Counted from the first letter of the stretch, positions 33,143 to 43,819 are shown. The stretch is DNA of 64,000 nt from Nilaparvata lugens (GCF_014356525.2 NC_052514.1:685018-749017); one strand, 5' to 3'. The notes: a model not told the origin generated them from the letters alone. A program made the numbers and translations.

Positions 33143-33562
33143 GACTGCTGCTGGTTCGGGGAGCTCCATGGGTTCGGGTAGCTCCATGGGTTCGGGGAGC
33201 TCCATGGGTTCTGGGAGTTCCATGGGTTCGGGGAGCTCCATGGGTTCGGGGAGCTCCATGGGTTCTGGGAGTTCCATGGGTTCGGGTAGCTCCATGGGTT
33301 CGGGGAGCTCCATGGGTTCGGGGAGCTCCATGGGTTCGGGGCCCGGGCGGGGCTCCGGCCTCGGCGCCTGGCCATCGGGGCCAACCTGCAACCACTCCTC
33401 GTCATCAACGGGGAGTGGTGTCAGTTGGGCCGCGATGGCTTCAAGACGGGCTGCCGTGGGGAGGCGGCTCAAGTTGATAGCCTCCTCTACCCCCTCACGG
33501 CACACCTGCTCCAGGCGCCTTGGCACCCGCAACGCTGCCCGATCTTTTCTGTTCCTCCGGTA
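33143..33562 (-). CDS. Exon C of PWWP-like gene, with variable MELPEP repeat
   Basis: Acceptor gttttcag, then 140 codons and a GTAAGT donor; phase 0 at both ends, which fits exon B (ends phase 0) and exon D (starts phase 0). It begins YRRNRKDRAALRVPRRLEQV, then a helical stretch (VEEAINLSRLPTAARLEAIA), DDEEWLQVGPDGQ, a Pro/Arg/Glu linker and about ten tandem MELPEP hexapeptides encoded by 18-bp units, ending AAV. It is GC-rich, unlike its surroundings. The repeat differs in number between the two versions of the locus. Function of the module unknown. Confidence 0.65.
33150..33342. repeat. 18-bp coding minisatellite
   Basis: About ten units of the form ctccatgggttcggggag, with variants ttccatgggttcgggtag; absent in copy A (28440 region). 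Period is a multiple of three, so unit gain or loss keeps the frame. Confidence 0.9.
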
Positions 33563-33696
33563 CTGAAAACAAATTCAAATTGTATCAATTCTAATTTGCT
33601 GACACAATAATAGCAAGAATGTGTCACCTGGTCATATGGGACATATATGTGAATCATATATTTATCCCATATTGATCAGAATTTTAGAGTTTTTAC

Positions 33697-33860
33697 CTTC
33701 CTTGCCCTATACCATAGGTAAGGAAAGTATTGCTTTCCGAAAAAATTAAGGTACCCTAATTTCTAAATTTCTATACGTTTCAAGGTCCCCTGAGTCCAAA
33801 AAAGTGGACCCTTTTTGGTATTGGTCTGTATGTATGTGTGTGTGTGTGTGTGTGTGTGAG

Positions 33861-33899
<39 letters not shown>

Positions 33900-34556
33900 T
33901 GTATGTACGTCTGTGTACACGATATCTCATCTCCCAGTTAACGGAATGACTTGTAATTGGAAACTTAAGGTCCTTACAATATAAGGATCCGACACGAACA
34001 ATTTCGATCAAATGCAATATTCAAGATGGCGGCTAAAATGGCAAAAATGTTGTCAAAAACAGGGTTTTTCGCGATTTTCTTAAAAACGGCTTCAACGATT
34101 TTGTTTAAATTCATACCTAAAATTGTCATTGATAAGTTCTATCAACTGCCACAAGGCACATATCTGTAAAAATTTCAGGAGCTCCACCCCATCTATGGAA
34201 ATCTAGATTTTAGATATCAGGCTTCAGATACAATTTGAATAAAAAAAAAATCAAGTGGAAAAGATTGAGCATGAAAATCTCTACAATTAATGTTAAGTAG
34301 CGGCATTTCCACCTAAAATTGAAAATAAGCACGAAACTCGAGAAAATGTGATTATCCAATAGCAAACTATTGGCAACTGTTGATTCTATCAAATGATTCA
34401 CTATGAAGAGATAGCAGACCTCGTATGTCTCCAGCGTTATTGTCCTGTCAACAGCTGGCTCAATTCTTTGAATAGTAGACTTGAGATGCGCGTGAACACT
34501 AGTGTCAGGTAATCAATATTCATAACGGCAAGGAAAGTTGTGTGAGTGCGCCACAC
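33697..34556. mobile_element. Hairpin-ended element, short type, copy B
   Basis: Counterpart of 28829-29692; differs mainly in the TG tract. Confidence 0.5.
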
Positions 34557-34867
34557 CAGTTTTTTCAATTAAAAGTTCAATGAACAGTGTTTTTGTCTTT
34601 GAACAATCTTTGTCATCGACAGAAAGTATTTTTATAATAAAATTAATCTTGTTTTGTTTAAATGTAAAATATGTTGGAAACTCATTAAAGTTTTAGTTAT
34701 TCTGTTTTCTTTTGTTATCATAGTTCTTAACCTCTGTACATAATAATTGGTAGAGGCGTCTCTTTTTCCAGAAAAACTGCAGAAAAACTGTCTGTACTTG
34801 CGGAGTAGATAGTAAAGAACACAATATAAAAATATGAAGTACCTTTTTATCAGTTGTTTGCCGAAAC

Positions 34868-35233
34868 TATAGTAAGGTCCACGTTATAATGTCAGTGGAG
34901 AGAGATAGGAGAGCAACGTTGCCGATCCTCTGTCTTGTCAATGCCTTCCATAGACGTTGGCTGATACAGGTTTATTTAACTGTTCATTCTCGATTGAAAT
35001 GATAAATTATATTTTATTAAGCAAGAAATTAAATATTCCAATAATTTCATAATGAATTCTCATAATTGAGATGGAATATTTAGTCCATTAATTGATAACT
35101 CTACATTGTTGAAATACGATCTGGCAACAGAGCAAAGCGAGAAAGAGATAGCGCTATCCGCTTTGTTGAATGATAGACAAGGATAGCAATACCATTGCTA
35201 TCCAAATACTGGCCATTATAACGTGGATAATAG
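34868..35233. mobile_element. TA-flanked MITE (copy B counterpart)
   Basis: Counterpart of 30043-30407. Confidence 0.65.
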
Positions 35234-35286
35234 TTGTTGGAAATATTTGAAATGAAAGAGGATATTTATATTGTATTGTTTTTTTA

Positions 35287-36375
35287 TTACTTTCCTTGCC
35301 CTATTACCATAGGTAAGGAAAGTATTGCTTTCCAAAAAAATTAAGGTACCCTAATTTCAAGTTTTCTATACGTTTCAAGGTCCCCTGAGTCCAAAAACAT
35401 GATTTTTTGGTGTTGGTCTGTGTGTGTGTGTGTGTGTGTATTTGTGTATGTCTGTGAACACGATAACTCCATTCCTAATCAACCGATTGACTTGAAATTT
35501 CAAACTTAAGGTCCTTATACCATGAATATTTGAGAATAAGAAATTCAATAGAATTGAATTCAAAATGGCGGATAGTTACTAAGAAACCATGTTTTTTACG
35601 GTTTTCTCGAAAACGGCTCTAACGATTTTCTTCAAATTTATACTATGGATATACTATTCATAAGCCCTATCAACTGGCATGAGTCTCATTTCTGGGAAAA
35701 TTGCAGGAGTTTCGAAATATTTTTGAGAAAAATGCCAAATAATCACTAAAAAACAATGTTTTTCACGGTTTTCTCGAAAACAGCTCAAACAATTTTCTTC
35801 AAATTTATACCATAGATAGCTATTTATAAGCCCTATCAACTGACATAAGTCTCATTTCTGGGAAAATTGCAGGAGCTCCGTAATATTCTTCAGAAAAATG
35901 GCGGATAATTACTAAAAAAACATGTTTTTCACGATTTTCTCAAAAATGATGACCGATTTTTTTCAAATTCATACCCTGTATAGTTATTTATCAGCTCTAT
36001 CAACTGGCATGGGTCTCCTCTCTGGGAAACTAATGAGGGGTCCACCCCATCCTTGAGAAATGGACTTTGTAACCTCCTTCTCGTGCATGTGCTAGGTAGG
36101 TAGAGCAGTTCATAAAAAGAACACATGTACGAGATATTTCATCTGTAGAACAGCTGTTTTGACGAATTTTGGAAAATATCATCGAATTTCACAATTTACA
36201 CAAAGAAAAAGAACTTTGAAAACAATTATATATACTCATAAATACACAAGTGTGATCGTAGTTTCAAATATTTTGCCGCCAATCGTCATTATGTTATTCC
36301 CCTGGATCATTCTCGTTTAAGAATGGGGCTTACAGCTCAATGAGCAAGGAAAGTTGTGTGAGTGTACCACACCAG
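35287..36375. mobile_element. Hairpin-ended element, long type, copy B
   Basis: Counterpart of 30463-31546; lacks a 4-bp gcta duplication present in copy A near 30990. Confidence 0.5.
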
Positions 36376-36472
36376 ATTTTTATTAATATTAAATAAAAGT
36401 AGCCCTTAGTAAAAAGTGAAGTGATTTTATAGATAGTATTATAGTGGGATAACAAACCAATGGAAGACTTAC

Positions 36473-36636
36473 TGTGTTTATGTGCTGTTCCAATGCCTGT
36501 CTTCCTTCCTCACCTTGGGGGGGCGGTGCAAACGGGGCGCAGGCAGAGCGCCCCACCCAGGTGTGGCGGTAAGAGCCATCCAGCCAAATCAGTCTATAGG
36601 TATGTCTTGAAACCAATCCTGTTTTTGTATTTACTT
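36473..36636 (-). CDS. Exon B of PWWP-like gene
   Basis: Acceptor catgttgcag, 164 nt, donor GTAAGT. The first two bases complete the split codon left by exon A (C+AA), then the frame reads VNTKTGLVSRHTYRLIWLDG, SYRHTWVGRSACAPF and a Pro/Gln/Glu tail. The IWLDGSYRHTWV...PF block matches the second half of a PWWP domain (V-x-FFG-x-x-x-x-WV-x-x-x-x-x-PF). It ends in phase 0, matching exon C. PWWP domains bind methylated histone tails and DNA in chromatin proteins; the particular protein is not identified. Confidence 0.6.
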
Positions 36637-36835
36637 CTGCAACATGAAGAAACAAACTCAATTTGTATCAGCAGGAAATTATTAAATGAATAGATGAGAA
36701 AAAAATCAAGTACCCTGTTTTCAAAATAAGATTTTTTTTCTCTATTTGAAAGCAGCCCTAACGAAATCAGTGATTTGCTGCTGACCGAGCGAAGTGAGGT
36801 CTAAGATTCAAGTCGACGGTTTGGCATTTCTCTTG

Positions 36836-36926
36836 ATGTTTAAATGTTTATAATGTTAGAATGTTTGAATGTTTAAATGTTTAAATGTTTAAATGTTCAA
36901 ATGTTTATATGTTTAAATGTTCAAAT
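36836..36926. repeat. AAATGTTT-type octamer run
   Basis: About ten units of aatgttta/aaatgttt; only 2-4 units in the other family copies. Confidence 0.8.
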
Positions 36927-37098
36927 AAAGAAGGAGCCTTCTTCATACGCCAATATTAGAGTAAAAATCTGCCTATGAAACTATTCTTCATAAATCAGCT
37001 GACAAGTGATTACCCAGATGTGTGGAGAAGCCAGTCTATTGCTGTATTTGTATAAGGTCTATAGTTTCAATCAAAGACATTAAAGAGGTATGAATCTT

Positions 37099-37287
37099 TA
37101 AGCTGGGCTCACACAAAAGTTAATAACAAAATTTTAATAACCTTATCCGTATAGATTCTATTAGATTGAACAGAAATTGACAAACACACATCTTTATCAT
37201 GTGTATGATAAGTTATGTTCAATCTAATATAATATATAAGGATTGAGTTAACATTTTGTTAACAACTATGGTTTAATCGCAGCTTTA
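37099..37287. mobile_element. ~190-bp palindromic MITE, copy 2
   Basis: Ends taagctgggctcacacaaaa and ggtttaatcgcagcttta; central hairpin as in 26104-26290. Confidence 0.7.
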
Positions 37288-37615
37288 GAGTCTTTGGTTT
37301 CAATATTTTGTTTCGCAGTCATGGTATAATTATGCGTGCCCATCAGTATCAATATTCTCACATTCAAAAAACCTTATTTGATAGGTGATTGAAAATAAAC
37401 AAATAAACTGAATAATGCTGGAGAAATTATAATATTTCTGATTTTAAAAAATTAATTTTCATAAGATAGAAAGATTATCATGGAACTGGATGAATTATAT
37501 GATATGGAATATAAAATTCAAACGTGAACTGAGTCTGTTAACATTTAAAACAAGTGACATCTGGTACTTGTGGATGAGAATACAGCGTGAGGTCTACTAT
37601 TCACAGAACTACTAG

Positions 37616-37950
37616 TATGTTTATATGTTGCGCATTTACGGCGAAACGCGGTAATAGATTTTCATGAAATTTGACAGGTATGTTCCTTTTTTAATTGCGC
37701 GTCGACGTATATACAAGGTTTCTGGAAATTTCGCATTTCAAGGATAATATGAAAGGAAAAAGGAGCCTCCTTCATACGCCAATATTAGAGTAAATACCAG
37801 ACTATAGAGTTATTCTTCATAAATCAGCTGACAAGTGATTACACAGATGTGTGGAGAAGCCAGTCTATTGTTGTATTTCCATAAGGTCTATAGTTACAAT
37901 CAGGTGTAGATGATAATACTGCGTGAGGTCTACTGTTCACAGAGCTACTA
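37616..37950 (+). repeat. 'gaccgagcgaagtgaggtc' family, copy 4 (left-truncated)
   Basis: Begins within the family body at tgtttatatgttgcgcattt and runs to gaggtctactgttcacag. Confidence 0.7.
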
Positions 37951-38239
37951 GTATATCTAGAGTGAGAATTACTACTTTCTCTCCCTGAGGGGAAAGTTTG
38001 AAGCCCGAGGTGTAGCCGAGGGCAACATTTTCACAGAGGGAGAAAAAACATTTTTCACTCCTGATGTACACAACATTCTTCCACCACAAACATCTAAAGG
38101 AGCTGCAAACCGAATAATTCCAATAACGCACGTTATTAGTGACAATGTCTTCTTTTACAACAAAAACTGAAAACTAAAAACCGGTCGTCTGGATGGCACT
38201 GCCGATTGCGATATCTATTGGAAGAAGTTGAAACTACTG

Positions 38240-38640
38240 GTAGTTCTGTGAACAGTAGACCTCACGCAGTATTCTCATCCACAAGTACCTGCATGATTGA
38301 AACTATAGACCTTATGGAAATACAGCAATAGACTGGCTTCTCCACACATCTGTGTAATCACTTGTCAGCTGATTTATGATGGATAATTCTATAGTCTGAT
38401 TTTTACTCTAATATTGGGGTATGAAGGAGGCTCCTTTTTCCTCTTATATTATGCTTGAAATGCAAAATTTCCAAAAACCTTGTATATACGTCGAAGCGCA
38501 ATTTAAAAAGGAACATACCTATCAAATTTCATGAAAATCTATAACCGCGTTTTGCCGTGAATACGCAACATATAAACATTCAAACAAATGGAATACCATA
38601 CCGTCGACTTGAATCTTAGAACTCACTTCGCTCGGACAAT
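38240..38640 (-). repeat. 'gaccgagcgaagtgaggtc' family, copy 5 (inverted)
   Basis: Reverse orientation, from ctgtgaacagtagacctcac to acttcgctcgg. With copy 4 it forms an inverted repeat with arms of about 330 bp and a ~290-bp spacer. Confidence 0.7.
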
Positions 38641-38954
38641 TATCAGCTGGCCGACCATCAACAATGGCTGACTCCAATCACTGTAGCTAAAGGTCTGGAA
38701 ACGGTTTTATTCAATTTCTCAGTTCATTTTACATAAAGTACATCTTAATTAACAGCCAACAAATAGCCGCCTACCGGTTTGGCGTCGTTCCAGCAGGTGA
38801 ACTGGAATTCAGAAGATATCTTTCACTCTGTATAGCTTAATAACTGAGCATATTCGGATTTGTTAATAATAAAAGTTTTTCTTTCTTTTGTGAGGAATCA
38901 CGCCCTGACTTATGGGCACCTTTTTTTCACAACACTCTGTATATTACCAATGTA

Positions 38955-39549
38955 TACAGAGTGAGTCATATGTATGGGAACCCTTCAATAAGTTGGAGAC
39001 TGCAGTAGATATAATACTGTAACTCTCAGGATAAGTTATAAGTTAAATACTCTACCTTTTGACGTACAACTGAACTTCAATCCCTCATAAGGGGTTGTAA
39101 CTCGAATACTTCACATGTAAACACCCATTATGTAATACATCATTCTAGAGGCCTTTCTAAAACAAGAAATAGCAGACCTCGTGTGTTTCCAGCGTTATTG
39201 ACCTATCACCAGCTGTCTCATATCTTTGAATAGTAGACGCTACACTAGCGTCAGGTGATAAATTTTCATAACGGCAAGGAAAGTTGTGTAAGTGCGCCAC
39301 ACCAGATTTTTTTTGGAAAGAACCCTAGAAACTATCTAAGAAGTTGTATATATTTTAATATTATACTCCAAAATACGAACACAGCCATAGGAATAACAGA
39401 ACTCAATTTTGCAAAACAATGGAGAGTGTGACTTTTGCATCTACACAGCCCTCATTTGACCAATAACTTATCCTGAGAGTTACAGTATTATATCTACAGC
39501 AGTCTCCAACTTATTGAGGTGTTCCCATACATATGACTCACTCTGTATA
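38955..39549. mobile_element. TIR element with ~85-bp inverted ends
   Basis: Left tatacagagtgagtcatatg ... ctctcaggataagttat; right is the reverse complement, ending catatgactcactctgtata. The TA at both ends suggests mariner-like target choice. The interior holds part of the hairpin-ended family (39168-39305). No transposase. Confidence 0.7.
39168..39305. repeat. Nested 3' fragment of hairpin-ended family
   Basis: Matches 29547-29692 (agcagacctcgt...gcgccacaccag). Confidence 0.65.
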
Positions 39550-39628
39550 GTGATTGGATTAATTTTACTCTATCATTTTTCTATTTTATTGAAATGTATT
39601 GTAGGAGAAGAGATTGTTGATGACTCAC

Positions 39629-39739
39629 GTTTGACTCGGTGATAGGCCGTTTCATCGGCCCTCCCTTCCTCCGGTACAATCACCGCAGGAAGGAAGGGCA
39701 ATTTTCCTATCCTCCCATATAGGATATCTCCGGGCAAAA
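39629..39739 (-). CDS. Exon A of PWWP-like gene
   Basis: Acceptor tttgtttacag, 111 nt, donor GTGAGT. The first two bases complete a codon from an unseen upstream exon; then LPGDILYGRIGKLPFLPAVI, VPEEGRADETAYHRVK and a split codon that exon B completes. The GDILYGRIGKLPFLPAVIV block is the first half of a PWWP domain (GDLVWxKxxGxPWWPAxV), with PFLP at the signature position. Exon edges and phase fit exon B exactly, which is the strongest support for the gene. Confidence 0.65.
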
Positions 39740-39810
39740 CTGTAAACAAACAAACAAATAATTCACACATCTACAATCAAACACAACACCAATATTCATG
39801 AAGCGAGCTT

Positions 39811-39900
39811 CAAGTTAATATGACAGTATTTGATTAACATTAGTGCTGCTGTCCTTGTCTGTCAGATCTTGTCATGTCTAAGAGATCTGTTATCTTGAGG
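39811..39900. repeat. Degraded end of TA-flanked MITE family
   Basis: ttaatatgacagtatttgat followed by gctgtccttgtctgtc resembles the left part of 911-1290. Confidence 0.4.
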
Positions 39901-40039
39901 CCGCGCAAAGGCTAAAAATAAACTCTCTACTGGTGTAATTTTTCAAAGTTTTTCATCAAGCTATCAGAATGAAAAGGGTTTCCAAAGATTACATAGTATT
40001 ACAGTAGTATTACATATCAAATACGACATTTGTAGTCTC

Positions 40040-40100
40040 CTATCATCCAGGAACAATACCCTAAGATTTTCGATTCTACTTCTGGAACACCCTGTTTATA
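40040..40100. repeat. Terminal fragment of the 24.7-kb element, inverted
   Basis: ggaacaataccctaagatttt...cttctggaacaccctgt is the reverse complement of 24690-24745. Confidence 0.6.
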
Positions 40101-40319
40101 AATTATTTTCAATTCAATGTTCCTGTCACTGATGAAATTTCTCTCTATGCCGATGTTTGTACCTTGCTATTTAAGATCGTGCAATGGCTAAAAACAAACT
40201 CTCTACTGGTGATATTTTTCAAAGTTTTTCGATTTGTATATTATCAAGCTACTGTATCAAAATGGAAAAAGTTTTCTCAGGAAACATTTTTTTTCAATCA
40301 TTACTTTCTGAGATATGAG

Positions 40320-40425
40320 TAGGGATGTCAATCCCGGGGCTGATTTCCAATCCCGGTATTTCGGGATTATCCAATATCAATCCCGGGATCCCGGGACTGA
40401 TCCCGGGATTGGCAAAATCAGTTCC
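40320..40425. repeat. Cluster of ATCCCGGGA palindromes (possible hAT-type end)
   Basis: tagggatgtcaatcccgggg is followed by repeated tcccgggat/atcccggga words. GC-rich subterminal repeats after a tagggatgtcaatcc start are typical of some hAT MITEs; the other end is not found, and CACTA copy 4 begins immediately after. Confidence 0.4.
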
Positions 40426-40617
40426 CTATATATGTCATTATAGTAAATTACATTTTCTAAGCGCTACAGTCCTGGGTGGACCATGGCTTTCTCTTGATTT
40501 GTCTCTGCGCACATCATAATGTTTCCCAAGCTTCATTCAATCTGTATTAAGATTTTTAAAGAAAACAGAAAACCGCACGTCCAAAAAGTGTGGTGTGTGA
40601 AATGGGGGTTGACTCAC

Positions 40618-41097
40618 CAACAAATTCCTTTGGCTCTCCTCTTCCAGCTTCTCCTCCAAACCAAGGAACTCATCCAGTTTGTTGATTTTCAATATTTTTT
40701 CGAACTCTTCCCTCTCTTTTTGTTCGATTGATGGATTTGAGAAGCCTATTTTATTAGTGTTTTTGAACTGGTGTTTATTAGTGTTTTTGATTGGCAATAT
40801 TTTTCCGAACTCTTCCCTCTCTTTTTGCTCGATTCATGGATTTGAGAAGCCTATTTTATTAGTGTTTGAACTGGTGTTTATTAGTGTTTTTGATCGGCAA
40901 TATTTTTTCAAACTCTTCCCTCTCTTTTTGTTCGATTGATGGATTTGGTAAGCCTTTTTCATTAGTGTTTGAACTCAATTTCAAAATAGCCTCTATTGCT
41001 CCCCTCATCTCCCTCCTTTCCAGGCGGAGGATCTCCCATTTCCGGTCCACACTGGCCAACATGGAGTTTATCGATTGTTGCATATTCTCCAATTTAT
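40618..41097 (-). CDS. DUF4806-type exon, copy 4, with internal triplication
   Basis: Acceptor attttcag and donor GTGAGT are intact. The segment encoding NKIGFTNPSIEQKEREEFEK is present three times (about 40700-40760, 40790-40850, 40880-40950), joined by short stretches that shift frame, so the exon is not open as a whole; the outer parts (INSMLASVDRKWEILRLERR and KLDEFLGLEEKLEEESQRNL) are intact. Confidence 0.5.
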
Positions 41098-42056
41098 CTG
41101 AAAATGTAAGTTCATCAATTATTTCATAATTGATGAACAAAATTAAACAAAATAAACAGATTATAGCTGGTGTATATGGAAACTAAATTTATTTATTAAT
41201 GTTTTTTACAAAGAAGTACTGATTGGGAGATAAAAACTAAGGATACTCCTTGTACTATTTATCTCCCAAATTTAGATACCCACTTTGTAGTATACATACA
41301 CACTAGGTGAATTCAAGATGGAATAATTAAAGTGCAATAATTAATATTTAATAGTCTCACATGAAGTTTTGTCTCCACATATATTCAGGTTCACTGGCAT
41401 TGAAATTTTTAAATGAGAGATTTAAAACTAATATTGACTGAATGGTAGCTCCCCTCAAAAATCGGATAGTTTGGGTTGATTTTCAAACTTCTCTGAATTA
41501 CTAGTGCTACATGAATCAAATTTCAACAAACTTCATAATTTCTGCATCTCCAACTGCGCTTAAGGATACCTCACATGGAAAATCAAAGAATTGATGTGTT
41601 TCTCAGCTGACAAATGAACCAATAAGGACTAGATTTTTTTGTAATCGAGTCAAGTTGAAGGGTTGCATTACCGTTCATGGACCCTCCATCGCTACTGCTT
41701 GGCATGGATCACTCCTAAGGATGACTACTAAGAAAATTTAAAAAAAAGTATTTTATATTTAAAAATAATATAATATAATAATAATAATATAATATAATAT
41801 TTTATAAAAATATTTTATATTTGAACTATTTTAAATTTTCTTTTTAATAAAACTCCTCTTATTAGAAGAAGATGAAGATGAAGAAGAAGGAAAAGAAGAG
41901 GAAGAAACAGAAAAAGCTAAGTAAACAGATCTTTCGTAAATGATAACAGTGAGTGTGCCTCTGCTCCTGCCAATTAGTGATACAGTTTCACAACTTCACA
42001 TTGTACGGGTGCTACAAGATTTTTATATTATTTTTACTAATAACAAAATTTGATAT

Positions 42057-42320
42057 TTAATTACCTGGAAAATCATTGGTGCAAAATTTCTGATAGAAGA
42101 AATTTTCTTGCACAGGGATTTCCATTACTTTGCTTGATATCGGTTTTGTTTTAAAAACTTTTATTCCTGCCAGCTCCGGCATCGCTTTAAATATCCCCAC
42201 GGTACTCGATGTAAATGGTTTCATGAAGAAGTCATCAACTTGTCGATATCTCTGTCCAATAAAAACTTTCTTATTTTTACTGTCAGTCCAAACAAAAAGA
42301 CCTATCAATGAATCGGACAC
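42057..42320 (-). CDS. CACTA-like protein C-terminal block, intact copy
   Basis: An 87-codon open frame: DSLIGLFVWTDSKNKKVFIG, DDFFMKPFTSSTVGIFKAMP, PISSKVMEIPVQENFFYQKF. The order 'flxgxxfxxxxdfFxxPcxSSxlGIy ... K.m.iP' is the C-terminal part of animal CACTA-type proteins downstream of the QYK block. Stop at 42057. Copies 2 and 3 are broken here. Confidence 0.55.
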   Translation of the reverse strand: MSDSLIGLFVWTDSKNKKVFIGQRYRQVDDFFMKPFTSSTVGIFKAMPELAGIKVFKTKPISSKVMEIPVQENFFYQKFCTNDFPGN

Positions 42321-43005
42321 AGTTGTCTCTTTCCCTGCTTACATTCACACTGAAATATGGATTGAAATATTCAATGGCGTATTGAAATGATCGGTAATGC
42401 TAGTATGTAATAAGGCTGACATGATTTTATTTATTTCATTTACAATCACAAATCATAATATTATAATATATAATATGATTGGGAAAAGACAACAGGCATA
42501 GCCCAAAACTGTCTTCTCCCGAATTTTTACAAATAAAAGTTTCAAAAAAGAATGAGGTTAAGATTTCACTTTTCACTTCAAAAAGTCCAATTTTCACTTT
42601 ATCCGGTGAACTGTACCGTACAAAAATGTGATCAATTCATGATCAATTAATGAGCTGGAATTCTCTTCGATTCTAGTGGGTTTATTTACACAAAATTACA
42701 TTTCTTGTATTGGGGGCTGTTCAGTCCTTCAATCAATGGGCCATTGTTGTGAATTTCTTCAAAGTATGGGAACTTCCTAACAATTTCAACATCATCAACA
42801 GTTACTTCTAAAGCTCTTCTTTCTTCTGATGTGTTGCTGTAGATGAACACTACTCTTCCTTACATGTTTTTCACATTTTTCAAAAATTCTCAAACATGGA
42901 GGCACTGAATAAATCCAAGGTGCATTGTCTTTCAACAGCATCAACAACATGAATTATTGAATGAACATTGTATGACAATTGTTCAGGGCCATAAATTTCA
43001 GGAAA

Positions 43006-43336
43006 ATACTTCTAAAAGTAATCTATCAGGTCTTCAGCCACACCTACATGATTACTCAGTTCTGGACTGATGAGTATTCTGAAAGCACAATTAAGAGCCA
43101 AGAAATGAGTAGAGTATTTTTTTGGCAATGACTTGTTGAGTACCAAGGGCCCAGTGTAAAGTAGAAGCTGCCTGAATTACAAAAATTAATCTATCAGGCC
43201 TTCAGCTATACCTACATGATTACTCAGTTTTGGTCTGATAAGTATTCTGAAAGCACAATTAAGAGCCAAGAAAGGAGTAGAGTATTTTTTTGGAAATGAC
43301 TCGTTGAGTACCAAGGGCCCAGTGTAAAGTAGAAGC
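43006..43336. repeat. ~180-bp imperfect tandem duplication
   Basis: The stretch atctatcaggtcttcagc...ccagtgtaaagtagaagct occurs twice, with the second copy more diverged. Confidence 0.75.
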
Positions 43337-43546
43337 TCTTCTTTTTTTTCAAGACGCACACTGATAAATCGGCGTCTTTGTCAATGACAACTTCAATCTT
43401 ATTAGGCCTTTGCCTAATTGCCTCTGTTAGTTTTAGTTGCCTTTTGGACAAAAAACTTGAAATTTTTTGACATGCTCATTTCATACAATCATATTACAAT
43501 ATAAAAATGAGTAACAGAATACAAGTTGAAGTAGAGAAACCTCGCT

Positions 43547-43774
43547 CTAGTCTCTTTCTCGTGTGTGTTTCTTTCTCTGTTGTTGATTGAGATGTGATTC
43601 TGTGTCACTCGGTATTTCTCCTGTATGCGTCCTTACATGTTCTACGAAATGTGATTTCTGTCTGGTTTTGGTGACACATAAATTACAGCTCGAGGGTGCT
43701 TCTGCTTTGTGTGTATTTGAATGCCTTTTGAGATTTGATTTAGTTGCTGATTTGTAGAGCGTTTCAAGTGACAT
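43547..43774 (-). pseudogene. C2H2 zinc-finger relic
   Basis: One finger with the full CNLC-x12-H-x3-H pattern (CNLCVTKTRQKSHFVEHVRT then HTGE) is preceded by a finger remnant (ATKSNLKRHSNTH) that has lost its Cys pair, and the frame degenerates after HTGEIPS where a next finger would start. It looks like a fragment of a poly-zinc-finger gene. No flanking splice sites were found. Confidence 0.55.
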
Positions 43775-43819
43775 ACAATAATAATGGTAATGATGTACCT
43801 ACAGGGTGGTGGTTTCAGA

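Larger units (their letters stand above)
31734..36455. repeat. 4.7-kb block, copy B (head of right contig)
   Basis: See copy A at 27062-31633. This version holds the complete exon C with splice donor and the 18-bp repeats, and continues without break into exon B at 36473, so it is the better representative of the locus. Confidence 0.9.
36782..37614 (+). repeat. 'gaccgagcgaagtgaggtc' family, copy 3 (rearranged)
   Basis: Starts gaccgagcgaagtgaggtct and ends gaggtctactattcacag, with an expanded octamer run (36836-36926) and a nested MITE (37099-37287) plus ~270 bp of other sequence. Confidence 0.65.
40427..43336 (-). mobile_element. CACTA/EnSpm-like element copy 4
   Basis: Starts tatatatgtcattatagtaa like copy 3. 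Holds the DUF4806 exon (40618-41097), the C-terminal block (42057-42320), the inserted tail repeat (42425) and the degraded SYNVH block (near 42950). The transposase core found in copies 2 and 3 is missing on the right: after about 43160 the sequence instead repeats 43006-43170 at 43184-43336 and then leaves the family. Confidence 0.6.

Noticed and set aside
33168..33566. Plus-strand MGSGSS repeat frame
   Set aside because: Antisense of the MELPEP-encoding exon, which has proper splice sites and phase.
27062..36455. Recent tandem segmental duplication
   Set aside because: Ends coincide exactly with the 100-N gap on both sides, which fits overlapping contigs better.
40679..41129. Plus-strand Phe/Leu/Ser-rich frames
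   Set aside because: Antisense of the DUF4806-type exon with its splice sites on the minus strand.
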